DNA of 64,000 nucleotides from assembly GCA_947504605.1 (NCBI GenBank), contig CANNJE010000003.1:18983-82982 (forward strand), given 5' to 3'. Below are positions 46,306 through 55,397 of the stretch, one piece after another (the first letter of the stretch is position 1; each line of letters starts with the position of its first letter). This stretch comes from Chitinophagaceae bacterium. Its GTDB lineage: Bacteria > Bacteroidota > Bacteroidia > Chitinophagales > Chitinophagaceae. Both the position numbers and the translations under genes were made by a program. The notes under the pieces are model-generated. The model made no database searches. It was not told where the DNA came from and saw only the letters and a program-made list of their open reading frames with translations.

Positions 46306-47604
46306 TTAAATTTTCAATAAAAAAGATCTAAGCGCTTCTGTATTATTTTCTATTAACAATGCCTTTTTATCCAGCTTTAATTGATCTTGTATCGTTTCAG
46401 GGATTTTTACAGCTTCACCAATGATGGGTTCTACTACATCAAAAAACTTCACGGGGTGAGCCGTTTCTATTACTATTCCTTTTTGTGATGGATGTTCTTG
46501 TAAATAATTTTCAAGCGCATGGTATCCTACTGCACCATGCGGATCTAGTAAGTACCCAAATTGATCATACACTTTTTTTAAAGTAATTTTTGTTTCCTCA
46601 TCATTGATACTGCAGGCCGTTAACTGTTTTTTCAGATCATTTATTTTCAGATCAAATATTTGCAATATCCTAACAAAATTGCTTGGGTTACCTACATCCA
46701 TTGCATTTGAAATAGTGGCAACCGCTTTCTTAGGCTGATATATATTTGTTTCAAAAAAATGTGGTACCGTATCGTTGGCATTACAGGCAGCTATAAAATG
46801 ATGAATGGGCAAGCCGGATGCTTTTGCTAAAATTCCTGCACAGATATTGCCAAAATTTCCACTAGGTACTGCAACAACTGGTGGATTATTTTTATCAGCC
46901 CACTGTTTATAGGCAAAGAAATAGTAGAACTGTTGTGGCAGCCAACGGGCTACATTAATAGAATTAGCTGATGTTAGGAAAAGGTTTTCAAAACTGTCGG
47001 CATCTGCAAAAATATCTTTTACCATTTGCTGGCAATCATCAAAACTTCCTTTTACTTCCAGCGCATGAATATTTTTACCCAACGTTGTTAATTGTTTTTC
47101 CTGAACGGTACTCACTTTTCCGGATGGGTATAAAATGATGACTTCTACATTGGGCACATCGTAAAAGCCATTGGCCACCGCTCCTCCCGTGTCGCCGGAT
47201 GTAGCAACCAGTACTGTAACTTTTTTAGGCTGGTCTTTTACAAAATAACCCAAACACCGGCTCATGAATCTTGCTCCTATATCCTTAAAGGCCAAAGTGG
47301 GTCCATGAAAAAGTTCTAACGAATAAATTGAATTATTTATCGATACAAGTGGTATGGGAAAGTTAACAGTTTCTTCCACAATATCTTTTAAAACAGCCGC
47401 AGGGATAGTGTCTCCTACATAAGGGCTGATTACCTCAAAAGCAATTGCTTCATCGGAGAAACTATTTATATCATTTATAAGAGTTTCCTGAAGCAGCGGT
47501 ATTCTTTCAGGGAAATAGAGTCCTTTATCCGGCGCCTGACCTTTGATGGTAGCTTCTTTAAAATTTACGAAGGGTGAATTATTATTGGTGCTAAAATAGT
47601 TCAT
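46306..47604 (-). CDS. thrC: Threonine synthase
   Basis: FHGPTLAFKDIGARFM, VLVATSGDTGGAVANGFY, VAVPSGNFGNICAG. Confidence 0.96.
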   Translation of the reverse strand: MNYFSTNNNSPFVNFKEATIKGQAPDKGLYFPERIPLLQETLINDINSFSDEAIAFEVISPYVGDTIPAAVLKDIVEETVNFPIPLVSINNSIYSLELFHGPTLAFKDIGARFMSRCLGYFVKDQPKKVTVLVATSGDTGGAVANGFYDVPNVEVIILYPSGKVSTVQEKQLTTLGKNIHALEVKGSFDDCQQMVKDIFADADSFENLFLTSANSINVARWLPQQFYYFFAYKQWADKNNPPVVAVPSGNFGNICAGILAKASGLPIHHFIAACNANDTVPHFFETNIYQPKKAVATISNAMDVGNPSNFVRILQIFDLKINDLKKQLTACSINDEETKITLKKVYDQFGYLLDPHGAVGYHALENYLQEHPSQKGIVIETAHPVKFFDVVEPIIGEAVKIPETIQDQLKLDKKALLIENNTEALRSFLLKI

Positions 47605-47680
47605 GATATTGTTTAAAAATTGTAGGCGTTTTCAAAATTGTCAAATACCAGCAACTGTATTTGAACGCTTCGGTTATTTC

Positions 47681-48634
47681 TTAAATGTCCTTTAAAACTT
47701 TTACTCCCTGCTGATTAATGGTGGTTACATAAACATGATGCTCCAGACCAATTTTGTTAAATACTGTATGCATTTCCTTCTTTACAGCTTCTGCAGTTTG
47801 TTCATTTGTGCTGAGCATAAAAATTGAAGGGCCTGAACCGGAGATGCCCCCTCCCAATGCACCCGCAGCCTTGCTTTGTTTTTTCACATCATCAAAGCCT
47901 GGTATCAAAATACTTCTAACTGGTTCTATGATTACATCTTCCAAGCTACGGCCAATAAGGTCATAATCATTTTTCATGAAGCCTGCTACGAGTCCGGCAA
48001 TATTACCCCATTGTTTTATAGCATCTTTAAGCAGCACCTGTTTTTTTAAAATTTGCCGTGCATCGGAGGTTCGTACTTCAATTTGTGGATGCACAACTGT
48101 AACCCATAATTCAGGTGCGGGAATGGGGACAATATCCAGCGGAAAAATACTTCTAATTAAAGTAATACCTCCATAAATGCAGGGTGCAACATTATCTGCA
48201 TGTTTAACTCCAGAAGCAACTTTTTCTCCACTCATGGCAAAACGTACCAATTGTTCCTGGCTAAAAAAATTATTCAGTAAATGATTGGCAGCCACAACTG
48301 CGCCAGCAGCACTGGCAGCACTTGAGCCAATGCCACTACCAGGTTTTATGTTTTTTTTGATAAGAACATCAAATCCAAAATCTGCATTTAATTCCTGAAG
48401 TATTTCTACTAAAGGCGCACCTGCTGTATTTTGCATAGGGTCTGTGGGAAGATTGTAGCCATCCGCACTTTTTAAACGTACTTCTTTTTCTGAAATAATC
48501 GTAACCGTCATTTCATCAGCGGGAGCATCAAGGCAAAGGCCTAGTACATCAAAACCGCATACGAGGTTGGCAACTGTTCCCGGAGAAGCAACTTTTACAG
48601 TTTGGTTAATAACAGGATTTATTTGCTGCTTCAT
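47681..48634 (-). CDS. thrB: Homoserine kinase
   Basis: GHMP kinase motif KPGSGIGSSAASAAGAVVAAN; lies between thrA and thrC. Confidence 0.95.
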   Translation of the reverse strand: MKQQINPVINQTVKVASPGTVANLVCGFDVLGLCLDAPADEMTVTIISEKEVRLKSADGYNLPTDPMQNTAGAPLVEILQELNADFGFDVLIKKNIKPGSGIGSSAASAAGAVVAANHLLNNFFSQEQLVRFAMSGEKVASGVKHADNVAPCIYGGITLIRSIFPLDIVPIPAPELWVTVVHPQIEVRTSDARQILKKQVLLKDAIKQWGNIAGLVAGFMKNDYDLIGRSLEDVIIEPVRSILIPGFDDVKKQSKAAGALGGGISGSGPSIFMLSTNEQTAEAVKKEMHTVFNKIGLEHHVYVTTINQQGVKVLKDI

Positions 48635-48636
48635 TT

Positions 48637-51081
48637 TTATGCTTTTGATGTTCTGATAATATCTGCAAATACGCCCGATGCTGTAACTGCAGCACCTGCT
48701 CCTGCACCTTTTATTACCAGAGGCTGCTGTGTATAACGATCGGTATAAAATAATACAATATTGTCCTTGCCGTAAAGATGATAGAAATCGTGTGGCGGTG
48801 GAATATGCAGTAAACCAACATTGGCTTTTCCTTCTTTAAAACTTGCTACAAATTTCAATTTACAACCTGCGCCTGCTGCATCATCATAAATCTTTTTAAA
48901 GTGGGCTTCATGCGCTTCCATTGATTCGTAAAAATCTGTCACAGATCCCTGCATACAGGCTTCAGGCATAAAAGAGTTATTGCCGATATCTTCCATTTCA
49001 ATTACATGGCCGGCTTCTCTTGCCAATATCATAATCTTACGCATCACATCTTTTCCGCTAAGATCAAGCCTTGGATCAGGTTCTGTATAACCTTCTTCCT
49101 GCGCCTGTTTTACAATAGAAGCAAAAGAGCTACTGCCATCATAATTATTGAAGACAAAATTTAAAGTGCCGCTAAGAACAGCTTCCATACTATGTATATT
49201 ATCTCCACTACGCAATAGGTCGTTTAATGTACCAATAATAGGTAAACTTGCACCTACATTTGTTTCGAACAAAAATTTTGTATTGTATTCAGTAGAAAGT
49301 TCTTTTAGTTTTTTATAATAAGGATAGGGAGAAGAGCAGGCAACTTTATTGCAGGCTACCACTGCAATACTTTTTTGCAGAAGTTTATCATAAACTGAAG
49401 CAACATCGTCATTGGCTGTAACATCTGCAAAAACAGTATTTCTTAAATTTTTTTCACGAATGGTTTTAATATATTCCTGAATGCCGGCGGTTTTGCCTGA
49501 AATTAATAATTCTTTCCAGGAGGAAAGATCTATACCATTTTCGTCTACCCAGAATTTTTTGCTATTGGCAATACCCACCACATTTACTTTCAAACGCATA
49601 TTGTGCAACAGGTACTCCTGCTGTTGAAGTATCTGGTCAAGTAATTTGGCACCAACATTTCCAACGCCTGCAATAAACAGATTTACTTCCCTTATTTCTT
49701 TTTCAAAAAATACTTCATGAATAGTATTGGTAGATTTATTTACATCTGCATTGCTGATAACGGCAGTAATATTTCTTTCGGATGAACCCTGTGCAATAGC
49801 TCTTATATTAACACCGTTTCTTCCCAATGCGCTAAAGAATTTTCCGCTGATGCCGGTGTGGTTTTTCATGCGGTCTCCAACGAGTGCGATTATCGAAAGA
49901 TTTTTTTCTACGATTAGTGGCTCTACTTTTTTTATCTCTATTTCATAAGCAAAAATTTCATCTATTATTTGTTTTGCTGCTGCTGCATTTTTTTCATCTA
50001 TGCCCACACAAATAGAATGTTCCGAAGAACTTTGGGTGATGAGGATTACATTTATTTTTTTTGAAGCAAGTGCTTCAAATAATCTCTTGGAGAATCCAGG
50101 AATTCCAACCATCCCACTTCCTTCCAAACTTAATAATGCAATGCTGCTGATACTTGAAATGCCAGTAATACTGCTGCTGCTTTCAGTTACTTTTTGCTGT
50201 ATAATTGTCCCATCATCTTCTGGTGCAAATGTATTTTTTATCCAAACAGGAATACCTTGACTCATTACAGGTTGAATAGTGGGCGGGTAAATAACTTTAG
50301 CACCAAAATGAGAAAGTTCCATTGCTTCCTGATAGGAAATCTGAGGGATGATTCTTGCATTGGGAACCAATCTTGGATCTGCTGTCATCATGCCAGAAAC
50401 ATCGGTCCATATTTCAAGTACAGTTGCATTTGCAGCAGCAGCAAAAATAGCAGCTGTATAATCGGATCCACCCCTGCCAAGCGTAGTGTGTACCCCTTCT
50501 TCATTGGAAGCAATAAAACCTGGGACAATGTATATTTTGCTATCGTTTCCTTTCAGGTATTTTGCAATATTATGGTTGGTTTGGGAAAAGTTTACAAGGG
50601 CGTTGCCAAAGTCTGAATTAGTTACAATCAATGCTCTTGAGTCGGTCCAAAGGGTTTGTATATTTTCTGACTGCAAGGCCGCCGCAATAATTTTGGATGA
50701 AAGCAATTCGCCATAACTTACAATACGATCTTTGGTTCGGGATGATAATTCTTTAAGAAGAAAAATGCCGTTACAGATATCTTCTATTTCGTTGCACTGT
50801 GTTTTAACAAAACTCAATAAACTGCTTTGATTATTAATAGGGATCAGGTCTCTTACTGTTTGCAAATGCCTTTGTTCAATCTCAATTAAAAAAGATTGAT
50901 AATTTTCCTGTCCTTCTGATGCTACCTGACTACACTGCAATAGCAAGTCTGTAATGCCACCCAATGCAGAAACAACTACAATCGTTTTATTGTCTTCAGT
51001 TTTATTTTTAAGAACTGCAATTACTTTTTTTATATTTTCTGCATTTTTAACAGAACTGCCTCCGAATTTTAAAACCTGCAT
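48637..51081 (-). CDS. thrA: Bifunctional aspartate kinase / homoserine dehydrogenase
   Basis: MQVLKFGGSSVKNAENIKKV, GRGGSDYTAAIFAAA, ACT repeats, C-terminal HSD (IAGVGNVGAKLLDQI, GTLNFVFNNY). Confidence 0.96.
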   Translation of the reverse strand: MQVLKFGGSSVKNAENIKKVIAVLKNKTEDNKTIVVVSALGGITDLLLQCSQVASEGQENYQSFLIEIEQRHLQTVRDLIPINNQSSLLSFVKTQCNEIEDICNGIFLLKELSSRTKDRIVSYGELLSSKIIAAALQSENIQTLWTDSRALIVTNSDFGNALVNFSQTNHNIAKYLKGNDSKIYIVPGFIASNEEGVHTTLGRGGSDYTAAIFAAAANATVLEIWTDVSGMMTADPRLVPNARIIPQISYQEAMELSHFGAKVIYPPTIQPVMSQGIPVWIKNTFAPEDDGTIIQQKVTESSSSITGISSISSIALLSLEGSGMVGIPGFSKRLFEALASKKINVILITQSSSEHSICVGIDEKNAAAAKQIIDEIFAYEIEIKKVEPLIVEKNLSIIALVGDRMKNHTGISGKFFSALGRNGVNIRAIAQGSSERNITAVISNADVNKSTNTIHEVFFEKEIREVNLFIAGVGNVGAKLLDQILQQQEYLLHNMRLKVNVVGIANSKKFWVDENGIDLSSWKELLISGKTAGIQEYIKTIREKNLRNTVFADVTANDDVASVYDKLLQKSIAVVACNKVACSSPYPYYKKLKELSTEYNTKFLFETNVGASLPIIGTLNDLLRSGDNIHSMEAVLSGTLNFVFNNYDGSSSFASIVKQAQEEGYTEPDPRLDLSGKDVMRKIMILAREAGHVIEMEDIGNNSFMPEACMQGSVTDFYESMEAHEAHFKKIYDDAAGAGCKLKFVASFKEGKANVGLLHIPPPHDFYHLYGKDNIVLFYTDRYTQQPLVIKGAGAGAAVTASGVFADIIRTSKA

Positions 51082-51160
51082 GCTTTATTTTATTAAGATG
51101 TATAAATGAAACTCCTGATGGATGAAATAGCCGTAGCCCGATGGATAATATGAGAATTTG

Positions 51161-51177
51161 CAACCCTTAGCGGGTTG
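51161..51177 (-). promoter_or_regulatory. RNA hairpin overlapping the last Thr codons and stop of the thr leader peptide
   Basis: mRNA CAACCC-GCTAA-GGGTTG, 6-bp arms, leader stop codon in the loop. Confidence 0.55.
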
Positions 51178-51250
51178 TAATAGTAATAATCGTAGTATTT
51201 GAGAATACTGCCGAAATGAATTGACTGTTATGTTTGTTTTGATTAAACAT
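51167..51250 (-). CDS. thrL: Threonine/isoleucine-rich leader peptide upstream of thrABC
   Basis: Reverse-strand reading atg ttt aat caa aac aaa cat aac agt caa ttc att tcg gca gta ttc tca aat act acg att att act att aca acc cgc taa = MFNQNKHNSQFISAVFSNTTIITITTR*; 27 aa with a TTIITITT run; 85 nt before the thrA ATG. Symbol used by analogy to enterobacterial thrL. Confidence 0.75.
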   Translation of the reverse strand: MFNQNKHNSQFISAVFSNTTIITITTR

Positions 51251-51281
51251 TTGCACGAATGTATAGAAATATTTGTGCAAA
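51250..51281 (-). promoter_or_regulatory. Inverted repeat directly upstream of the thr leader start codon
   Basis: Plus strand TTTGCACGAAT (51250-51260) and ATTTGTGCAAA (51271-51281): 11-nt arms, one mismatch, 10-nt spacer. Confidence 0.6.
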
Positions 51282-51305
51282 CCATCATTTATTTTAAATA
51301 ATAAT

Positions 51306-51345
51306 CAAAAATATCATTATTTATTTAGTTTGTTATCTAACAAAC
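51306..51345 (-). promoter_or_regulatory. Candidate thr operon promoter/operator: TATTTTTG -7-like element plus 18-nt palindrome
   Basis: Minus strand TATTTTTG at 51313-51306; GTTTGTTATCTAACAAAC at 51328-51345 with perfect 8-bp arms. Confidence 0.45.
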
Positions 51346-51379
51346 ATTCATTTTTTGTTTCTATTATTTAGTTATTAAA

Positions 51380-51416
51380 AAAAATGGCTGTTCGGGTTTA
51401 CCCGACAGCCATTGTA
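51380..51416 (-). terminator. Hairpin terminator downstream of the DUF4293-like gene
   Basis: Minus strand AATGGCTGTCGGGTAAACCCGAACAGCCATT followed by a T-run; one mismatch. Boundaries approximate. Confidence 0.85.
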
Positions 51417-51434
51417 TAAATAATTTTAGTTTTA

Positions 51435-51854
51435 TTATCTCAATCTGTTACTTTCCTTTATAATTTTTTCATCATTGCTGATTCCTTTTGCGGCCAATAT
51501 GAAAAATAATACAACACAACCCTGCAGTAGTGCAGTTAGGGAATAGGTGCCCGCTGTGAATGTTTTTAACTCGGCATAATAAAGGAATAGGAGTAATGCT
51601 TCCAATAAAATACCGGCAATAATTAGCCTTAATTGTAATGTACGGTTGTTGTAAAGAAAAATCGTAATTAACGCTAATACTGCAATAGCAGTTGTTACAA
51701 TAATCAAAGGAATGCTTGTTGTGGCGTTTATTTTCTTAAAAGTATTGAGTGTTTCATTTTCAGTGACTGTTCCGCTGTAAAATGAAAGTTTAAAACCTAA
51801 GAAAGCACATACAGATGCAAGAAGCAGCCATATCGTTTGTATTCTTTGTAGCAT
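51435..51854 (-). CDS. DUF4293-like four-TM membrane protein
   Basis: MLQRIQTIWLLLASVCAFLGFKLSFYSG; pattern and size typical of the Bacteroidota DUF4293 family. Confidence 0.82.
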   Translation of the reverse strand: MLQRIQTIWLLLASVCAFLGFKLSFYSGTVTENETLNTFKKINATTSIPLIIVTTAIAVLALITIFLYNNRTLQLRLIIAGILLEALLLFLYYAELKTFTAGTYSLTALLQGCVVLFFILAAKGISNDEKIIKESNRLR

Positions 51855-51866
51855 GATCTTTCAATT

Positions 51867-53147
51867 TTAGTTTAATTCCGGGTAAAGAGGGAACTGTTTC
51901 ATAAAAGTTTTTACTTCATCTTTAACAGATGCAATGGTTTGTTCATTATCTATATTCATCAATACATTATCGATCATGTCTACAACCATTTGCATATGTG
52001 CTTCATTCATACCACGGGTAGTAATGGCTGCAACACCAACCCTGATTCCACTTGTAACAAATGGGCTCTTATCGTCGTAAGGTACTGTGTTTTTATTCAG
52101 CGTGATATGCGCTCTGTCAAGTGTTTCCTGTGCTTTTTTTCCTGTAATATTTTTATTCCGAAGATCTATCAGCATTAAATGGTTATCGGTTCCGCCACTA
52201 ATAATATCATATCCTTTGGCAGTAAAAGCTTTTGCCATTGCCTGAGCATTACTTTGAACCTGTTTGATGTAAGTTGTATATTCTTCTGTCAGTAATTCTC
52301 CAAAAGCAATAGCTTTGGCTGCAATTACATGTTCCAGCGGACCGCCCTGTGTGCCTGGGAACACAGCCATATCCAGTAGATTACTCATCATGCGGAGATT
52401 GCCCTTAAGATCTTTTAATCCAAAAGGATTTTCAAAATCTTTTTTCATAAGAATAATACCACCTCTTGGTCCACGCAATGTTTTATGAGTTGTACTAGTA
52501 ACAAAATGACAATGATCAAATGGTGAACTCAATAAGCCCTTGGCAATAAATCCTGCAGGGTGTGCCATATCGCACCATACAAATGCATTGATTTCATCTG
52601 CCACTTTTCTTATTCTTGCATAATCAATATCACGGCTGTAAGCAGAAGCGCCACAGATGATCAGTTTTGGCTTTTCGGTGCGTGCTTTTTCTTCCAGCAT
52701 TTCATAATCAATTAGTCCTGTATCTTTTTTAACTGTATAAAAGAATGGTTGGTATAATTTACCAGAAAAATTTACCGGAGAACCATGGGTTAAATGTCCG
52801 CCCATACTAAGGTCTAATCCTAGTATTTTATCGCCCGGCTGAAGGATTGCAAGCATTAATGCCGCATTTGCCTGAGCACCACTGTGAGGCTGCACATTAG
52901 CATATTCGCAGCTAAAGACTTCTTTAATTCTGTCTATGGCAAGTTGTTCTATTTGATCTACCACCTCACATCCGCCATAATAACGTCTTCCAGGATATCC
53001 TTCTGCATATTTATTGGTAAGAGAGGTTCCCATTGCTTCCATAACTTGCAAACTGGTAAAATTTTCGCTTGCAATTAGTTCAATACCTTCCCTTTGTCTT
53101 TGAAGTTCTTTGTCTATTAGGTCAAAAATTAATGTATCTCTTTGCAT
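51867..53147 (-). CDS. glyA: Serine hydroxymethyltransferase
   Basis: [58 protein letters not shown]. Confidence 0.97.
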   Translation of the reverse strand: MQRDTLIFDLIDKELQRQREGIELIASENFTSLQVMEAMGTSLTNKYAEGYPGRRYYGGCEVVDQIEQLAIDRIKEVFSCEYANVQPHSGAQANAALMLAILQPGDKILGLDLSMGGHLTHGSPVNFSGKLYQPFFYTVKKDTGLIDYEMLEEKARTEKPKLIICGASAYSRDIDYARIRKVADEINAFVWCDMAHPAGFIAKGLLSSPFDHCHFVTSTTHKTLRGPRGGIILMKKDFENPFGLKDLKGNLRMMSNLLDMAVFPGTQGGPLEHVIAAKAIAFGELLTEEYTTYIKQVQSNAQAMAKAFTAKGYDIISGGTDNHLMLIDLRNKNITGKKAQETLDRAHITLNKNTVPYDDKSPFVTSGIRVGVAAITTRGMNEAHMQMVVDMIDNVLMNIDNEQTIASVKDEVKTFMKQFPLYPELN

Positions 53148-53330
53148 TTTTATGATTTATGCCGCAAATATAAGCAGCAAGGCTTAGATTAGTAGAATAT
53201 GCATAAGGGATTTGTTATGGTTCTACTAAAATTCAATTTCCAATAAATTCATTACTTTCACTTTCCTTTTAGCATGAAGGGATTAATAATGTGAACGAAA
53301 TATACCGATAGTAGCGGATTAAGTTTATCA

Positions 53331-54335
53331 ATGAAGGCCATTATACCAGTAGCAGGCGCAGGCACAAAGCTTCGTCCACACACATACACACAGCCAAAGG
53401 CATTGATTCCTCTGGCAGGGAAAACCATTCTCAGTATCATCATAGATCAGTTGAAGGAAGCAGGGATAAAAGATTTTATATTTATCATTGGGTATCTGGG
53501 AGAAAAGATTCAGGATTATGTGACGGATAAATATCCTGAACTCAATTGTAGTTTTATCACACAAAATGAAAGGTTCGGAACTGGCCATGCGATTGACCTT
53601 ACTAGAGAAATTGTAGGCGACGAAGAGTTATTGATTGTATTAGGCGATACTATTGCAGAATATGATTTGAAAATAGTGATGGATTCGCCCTACTCAATGC
53701 TTGGTGTAAAAAAGGTGGATGATCCACGTAATTTTGGCGTAGCAGAAATAGACGAGGACAATTTCATCAGCAGGGTAGTCGAAAAACCATCTATACCTAA
53801 AAGTAATTTGGCACTTGTGGGTATTTACAGAATTAAAGAAACTGTCCAGCTATTTGATTGCCTTAAAAAAGTTAATGATAATAATATCCGTAGTTACAAC
53901 GAATTCAGTCTTACAGATGCATTGGAGTGTATGATTCAGCAGGGGGCAAAATTCAAGTTTTTTAAAGTTTCTAACTGGTTTGATTGCGGCAAAAAAGAAA
54001 CCTTGCTCGAATCCAATGCCATACTATTAAAGAAATTTGGAGGCAATATTCCGGAAAATAATAATTTTCAAAACACGATAATTATCCAGCCGGTTAGTAT
54101 TGGCGAGGGATGTGTAATAAATAATTCAGTTATAGGCCCTAATGTTGCCATTGGCGAACACTCTATTATTAATCATTCAATTTTGAAAGATTCTATTATT
54201 GGAGCATATTCAAACATCAATGAAATTGTATTGAATAATTCTCTTATTGGTAGCGATGCAGAAGTAAAAGGGGTAAGTCGTAACCTGAATATTGGTGATA
54301 ATACAGCAATTGATTTAGGTGGGGGCACCAAATAG
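53331..54335 (+). CDS. Sugar-1-phosphate nucleotidyltransferase with C-terminal left-handed beta-helix repeats
   Basis: MKAIIPVAGAGTKLRPHTYTQPKALIPLAGKTIL, VEKPSIPKSNLALVGIY; hexapeptide-like VINNSVIGPNVAIGEHSIINHSILKDSIIG. Confidence 0.9.
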   Translation: MKAIIPVAGAGTKLRPHTYTQPKALIPLAGKTILSIIIDQLKEAGIKDFIFIIGYLGEKIQDYVTDKYPELNCSFITQNERFGTGHAIDLTREIVGDEELLIVLGDTIAEYDLKIVMDSPYSMLGVKKVDDPRNFGVAEIDEDNFISRVVEKPSIPKSNLALVGIYRIKETVQLFDCLKKVNDNNIRSYNEFSLTDALECMIQQGAKFKFFKVSNWFDCGKKETLLESNAILLKKFGGNIPENNNFQNTIIIQPVSIGEGCVINNSVIGPNVAIGEHSIINHSILKDSIIGAYSNINEIVLNNSLIGSDAEVKGVSRNLNIGDNTAIDLGGGTK

Positions 54336-54399
54336 TAGGTAATTTGTAAATAAATTCAGCCATTAAAATCTCTAATTAATGTAATTTATTTTAGGCAAT

Positions 54400-55347
54400 A
54401 TGCATTCATCTACCCATAAAATCACTCAATTATTTAAGATAGAAAAACCTATCATCCAGGCAGGAATGATATGGGCTAGTGGTTGGCAATTGGCTAGTGC
54501 TGTTAGTAATGCAGGAGGATTGGGCCTTATAGGTAGCGGCAGCATGTATCCAGATGTATTAAAAGAACAGATTAAAAAATGTAAAATCGCCACGGATAAA
54601 CCATTTGGTGTAAATGTACCCTTATTGTATCCTGATATTGATAAGCATATACAAACCATTATAGAAGAAAAAGTTCCCATAGTATTTACAAGTGCGGGAA
54701 ATCCTAAAACTTATACTTCTATGCTAAAAGCGCATGGAATTACCGTTGTACACGTGGTTAGCAGTAGTAAATTTGCTATAAAGGCACAGGATGCAGGCTG
54801 CGATGCTATAGTAGCAGAGGGGTTCGAGGCTGGAGGCCATAATGGAAGGGAGGAAACCACCAGTTTTGTATTAATACCTGCAGTCTGTGAAAAAGTACAG
54901 ATTCCTGTCATTGCAGCTGGTGGAATTGCAACTGGAAGGCAGATGCTTGCAGCAATAATTCTGGGTGCTAATGGAGTGCAGATAGGCAGTAGGTTTATTG
55001 CCAGTAATGAAGCTTCTTGTCATATAAATTTTAAAAATGCTGTAATAAAAAGCCAGGAAGGAGATACGGTATTGTCTTTAAAAAAACTGACTCCTGTTAG
55101 ATTATTAAAAAATGAATTTTACGATCAACTTCAATTAGCTGAGACCAATGGTGCTGCCAAAGAGGAATTGGAGCAATTATTAGGAAGGGGCAGGGCTAAA
55201 AAAGGAATGTTTGAGGGTGATTTAAAGGAAGGTGAACTGGAAATTGGGCAGGTAAGTGCCTTATTAGACAAGATTCAACCTGCAAATGAGATTGTAGAAG
55301 AGATTTGGCAGGAGTATAACGAGTTACTTGACCGATGCTGCAAATAA
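54400..55347 (+). CDS. Nitronate monooxygenase / 2-nitropropane dioxygenase-like FMN protein
   Basis: PIIQAGMIWASGWQLASAVSNAGGLGLIGSG, GFEAGGHNGREET, VIAAGGIATGRQMLAAIILGANGVQIGSRF. Confidence 0.92.
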   Translation: MHSSTHKITQLFKIEKPIIQAGMIWASGWQLASAVSNAGGLGLIGSGSMYPDVLKEQIKKCKIATDKPFGVNVPLLYPDIDKHIQTIIEEKVPIVFTSAGNPKTYTSMLKAHGITVVHVVSSSKFAIKAQDAGCDAIVAEGFEAGGHNGREETTSFVLIPAVCEKVQIPVIAAGGIATGRQMLAAIILGANGVQIGSRFIASNEASCHINFKNAVIKSQEGDTVLSLKKLTPVRLLKNEFYDQLQLAETNGAAKEELEQLLGRGRAKKGMFEGDLKEGELEIGQVSALLDKIQPANEIVEEIWQEYNELLDRCCK

Positions 55348-55397
55348 AAATTTATATTTGCCCCGATTCAAATAATTATAAATCAATCCCCATAAAA

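Noticed and set aside
51085-51288. 67-aa minus-strand ORF upstream of thrA
   Set aside because: Different frame from the Thr/Ile leader and lacks recognisable features; the 27-aa ORF explains the region better.
53189-53229. TTAGTAGAA...TTCTACTAA inverted repeat between glyA and the nucleotidyltransferase
   Set aside because: 9-bp AT-rich arms with a ~23-nt loop occur often by chance at this composition; no further support.
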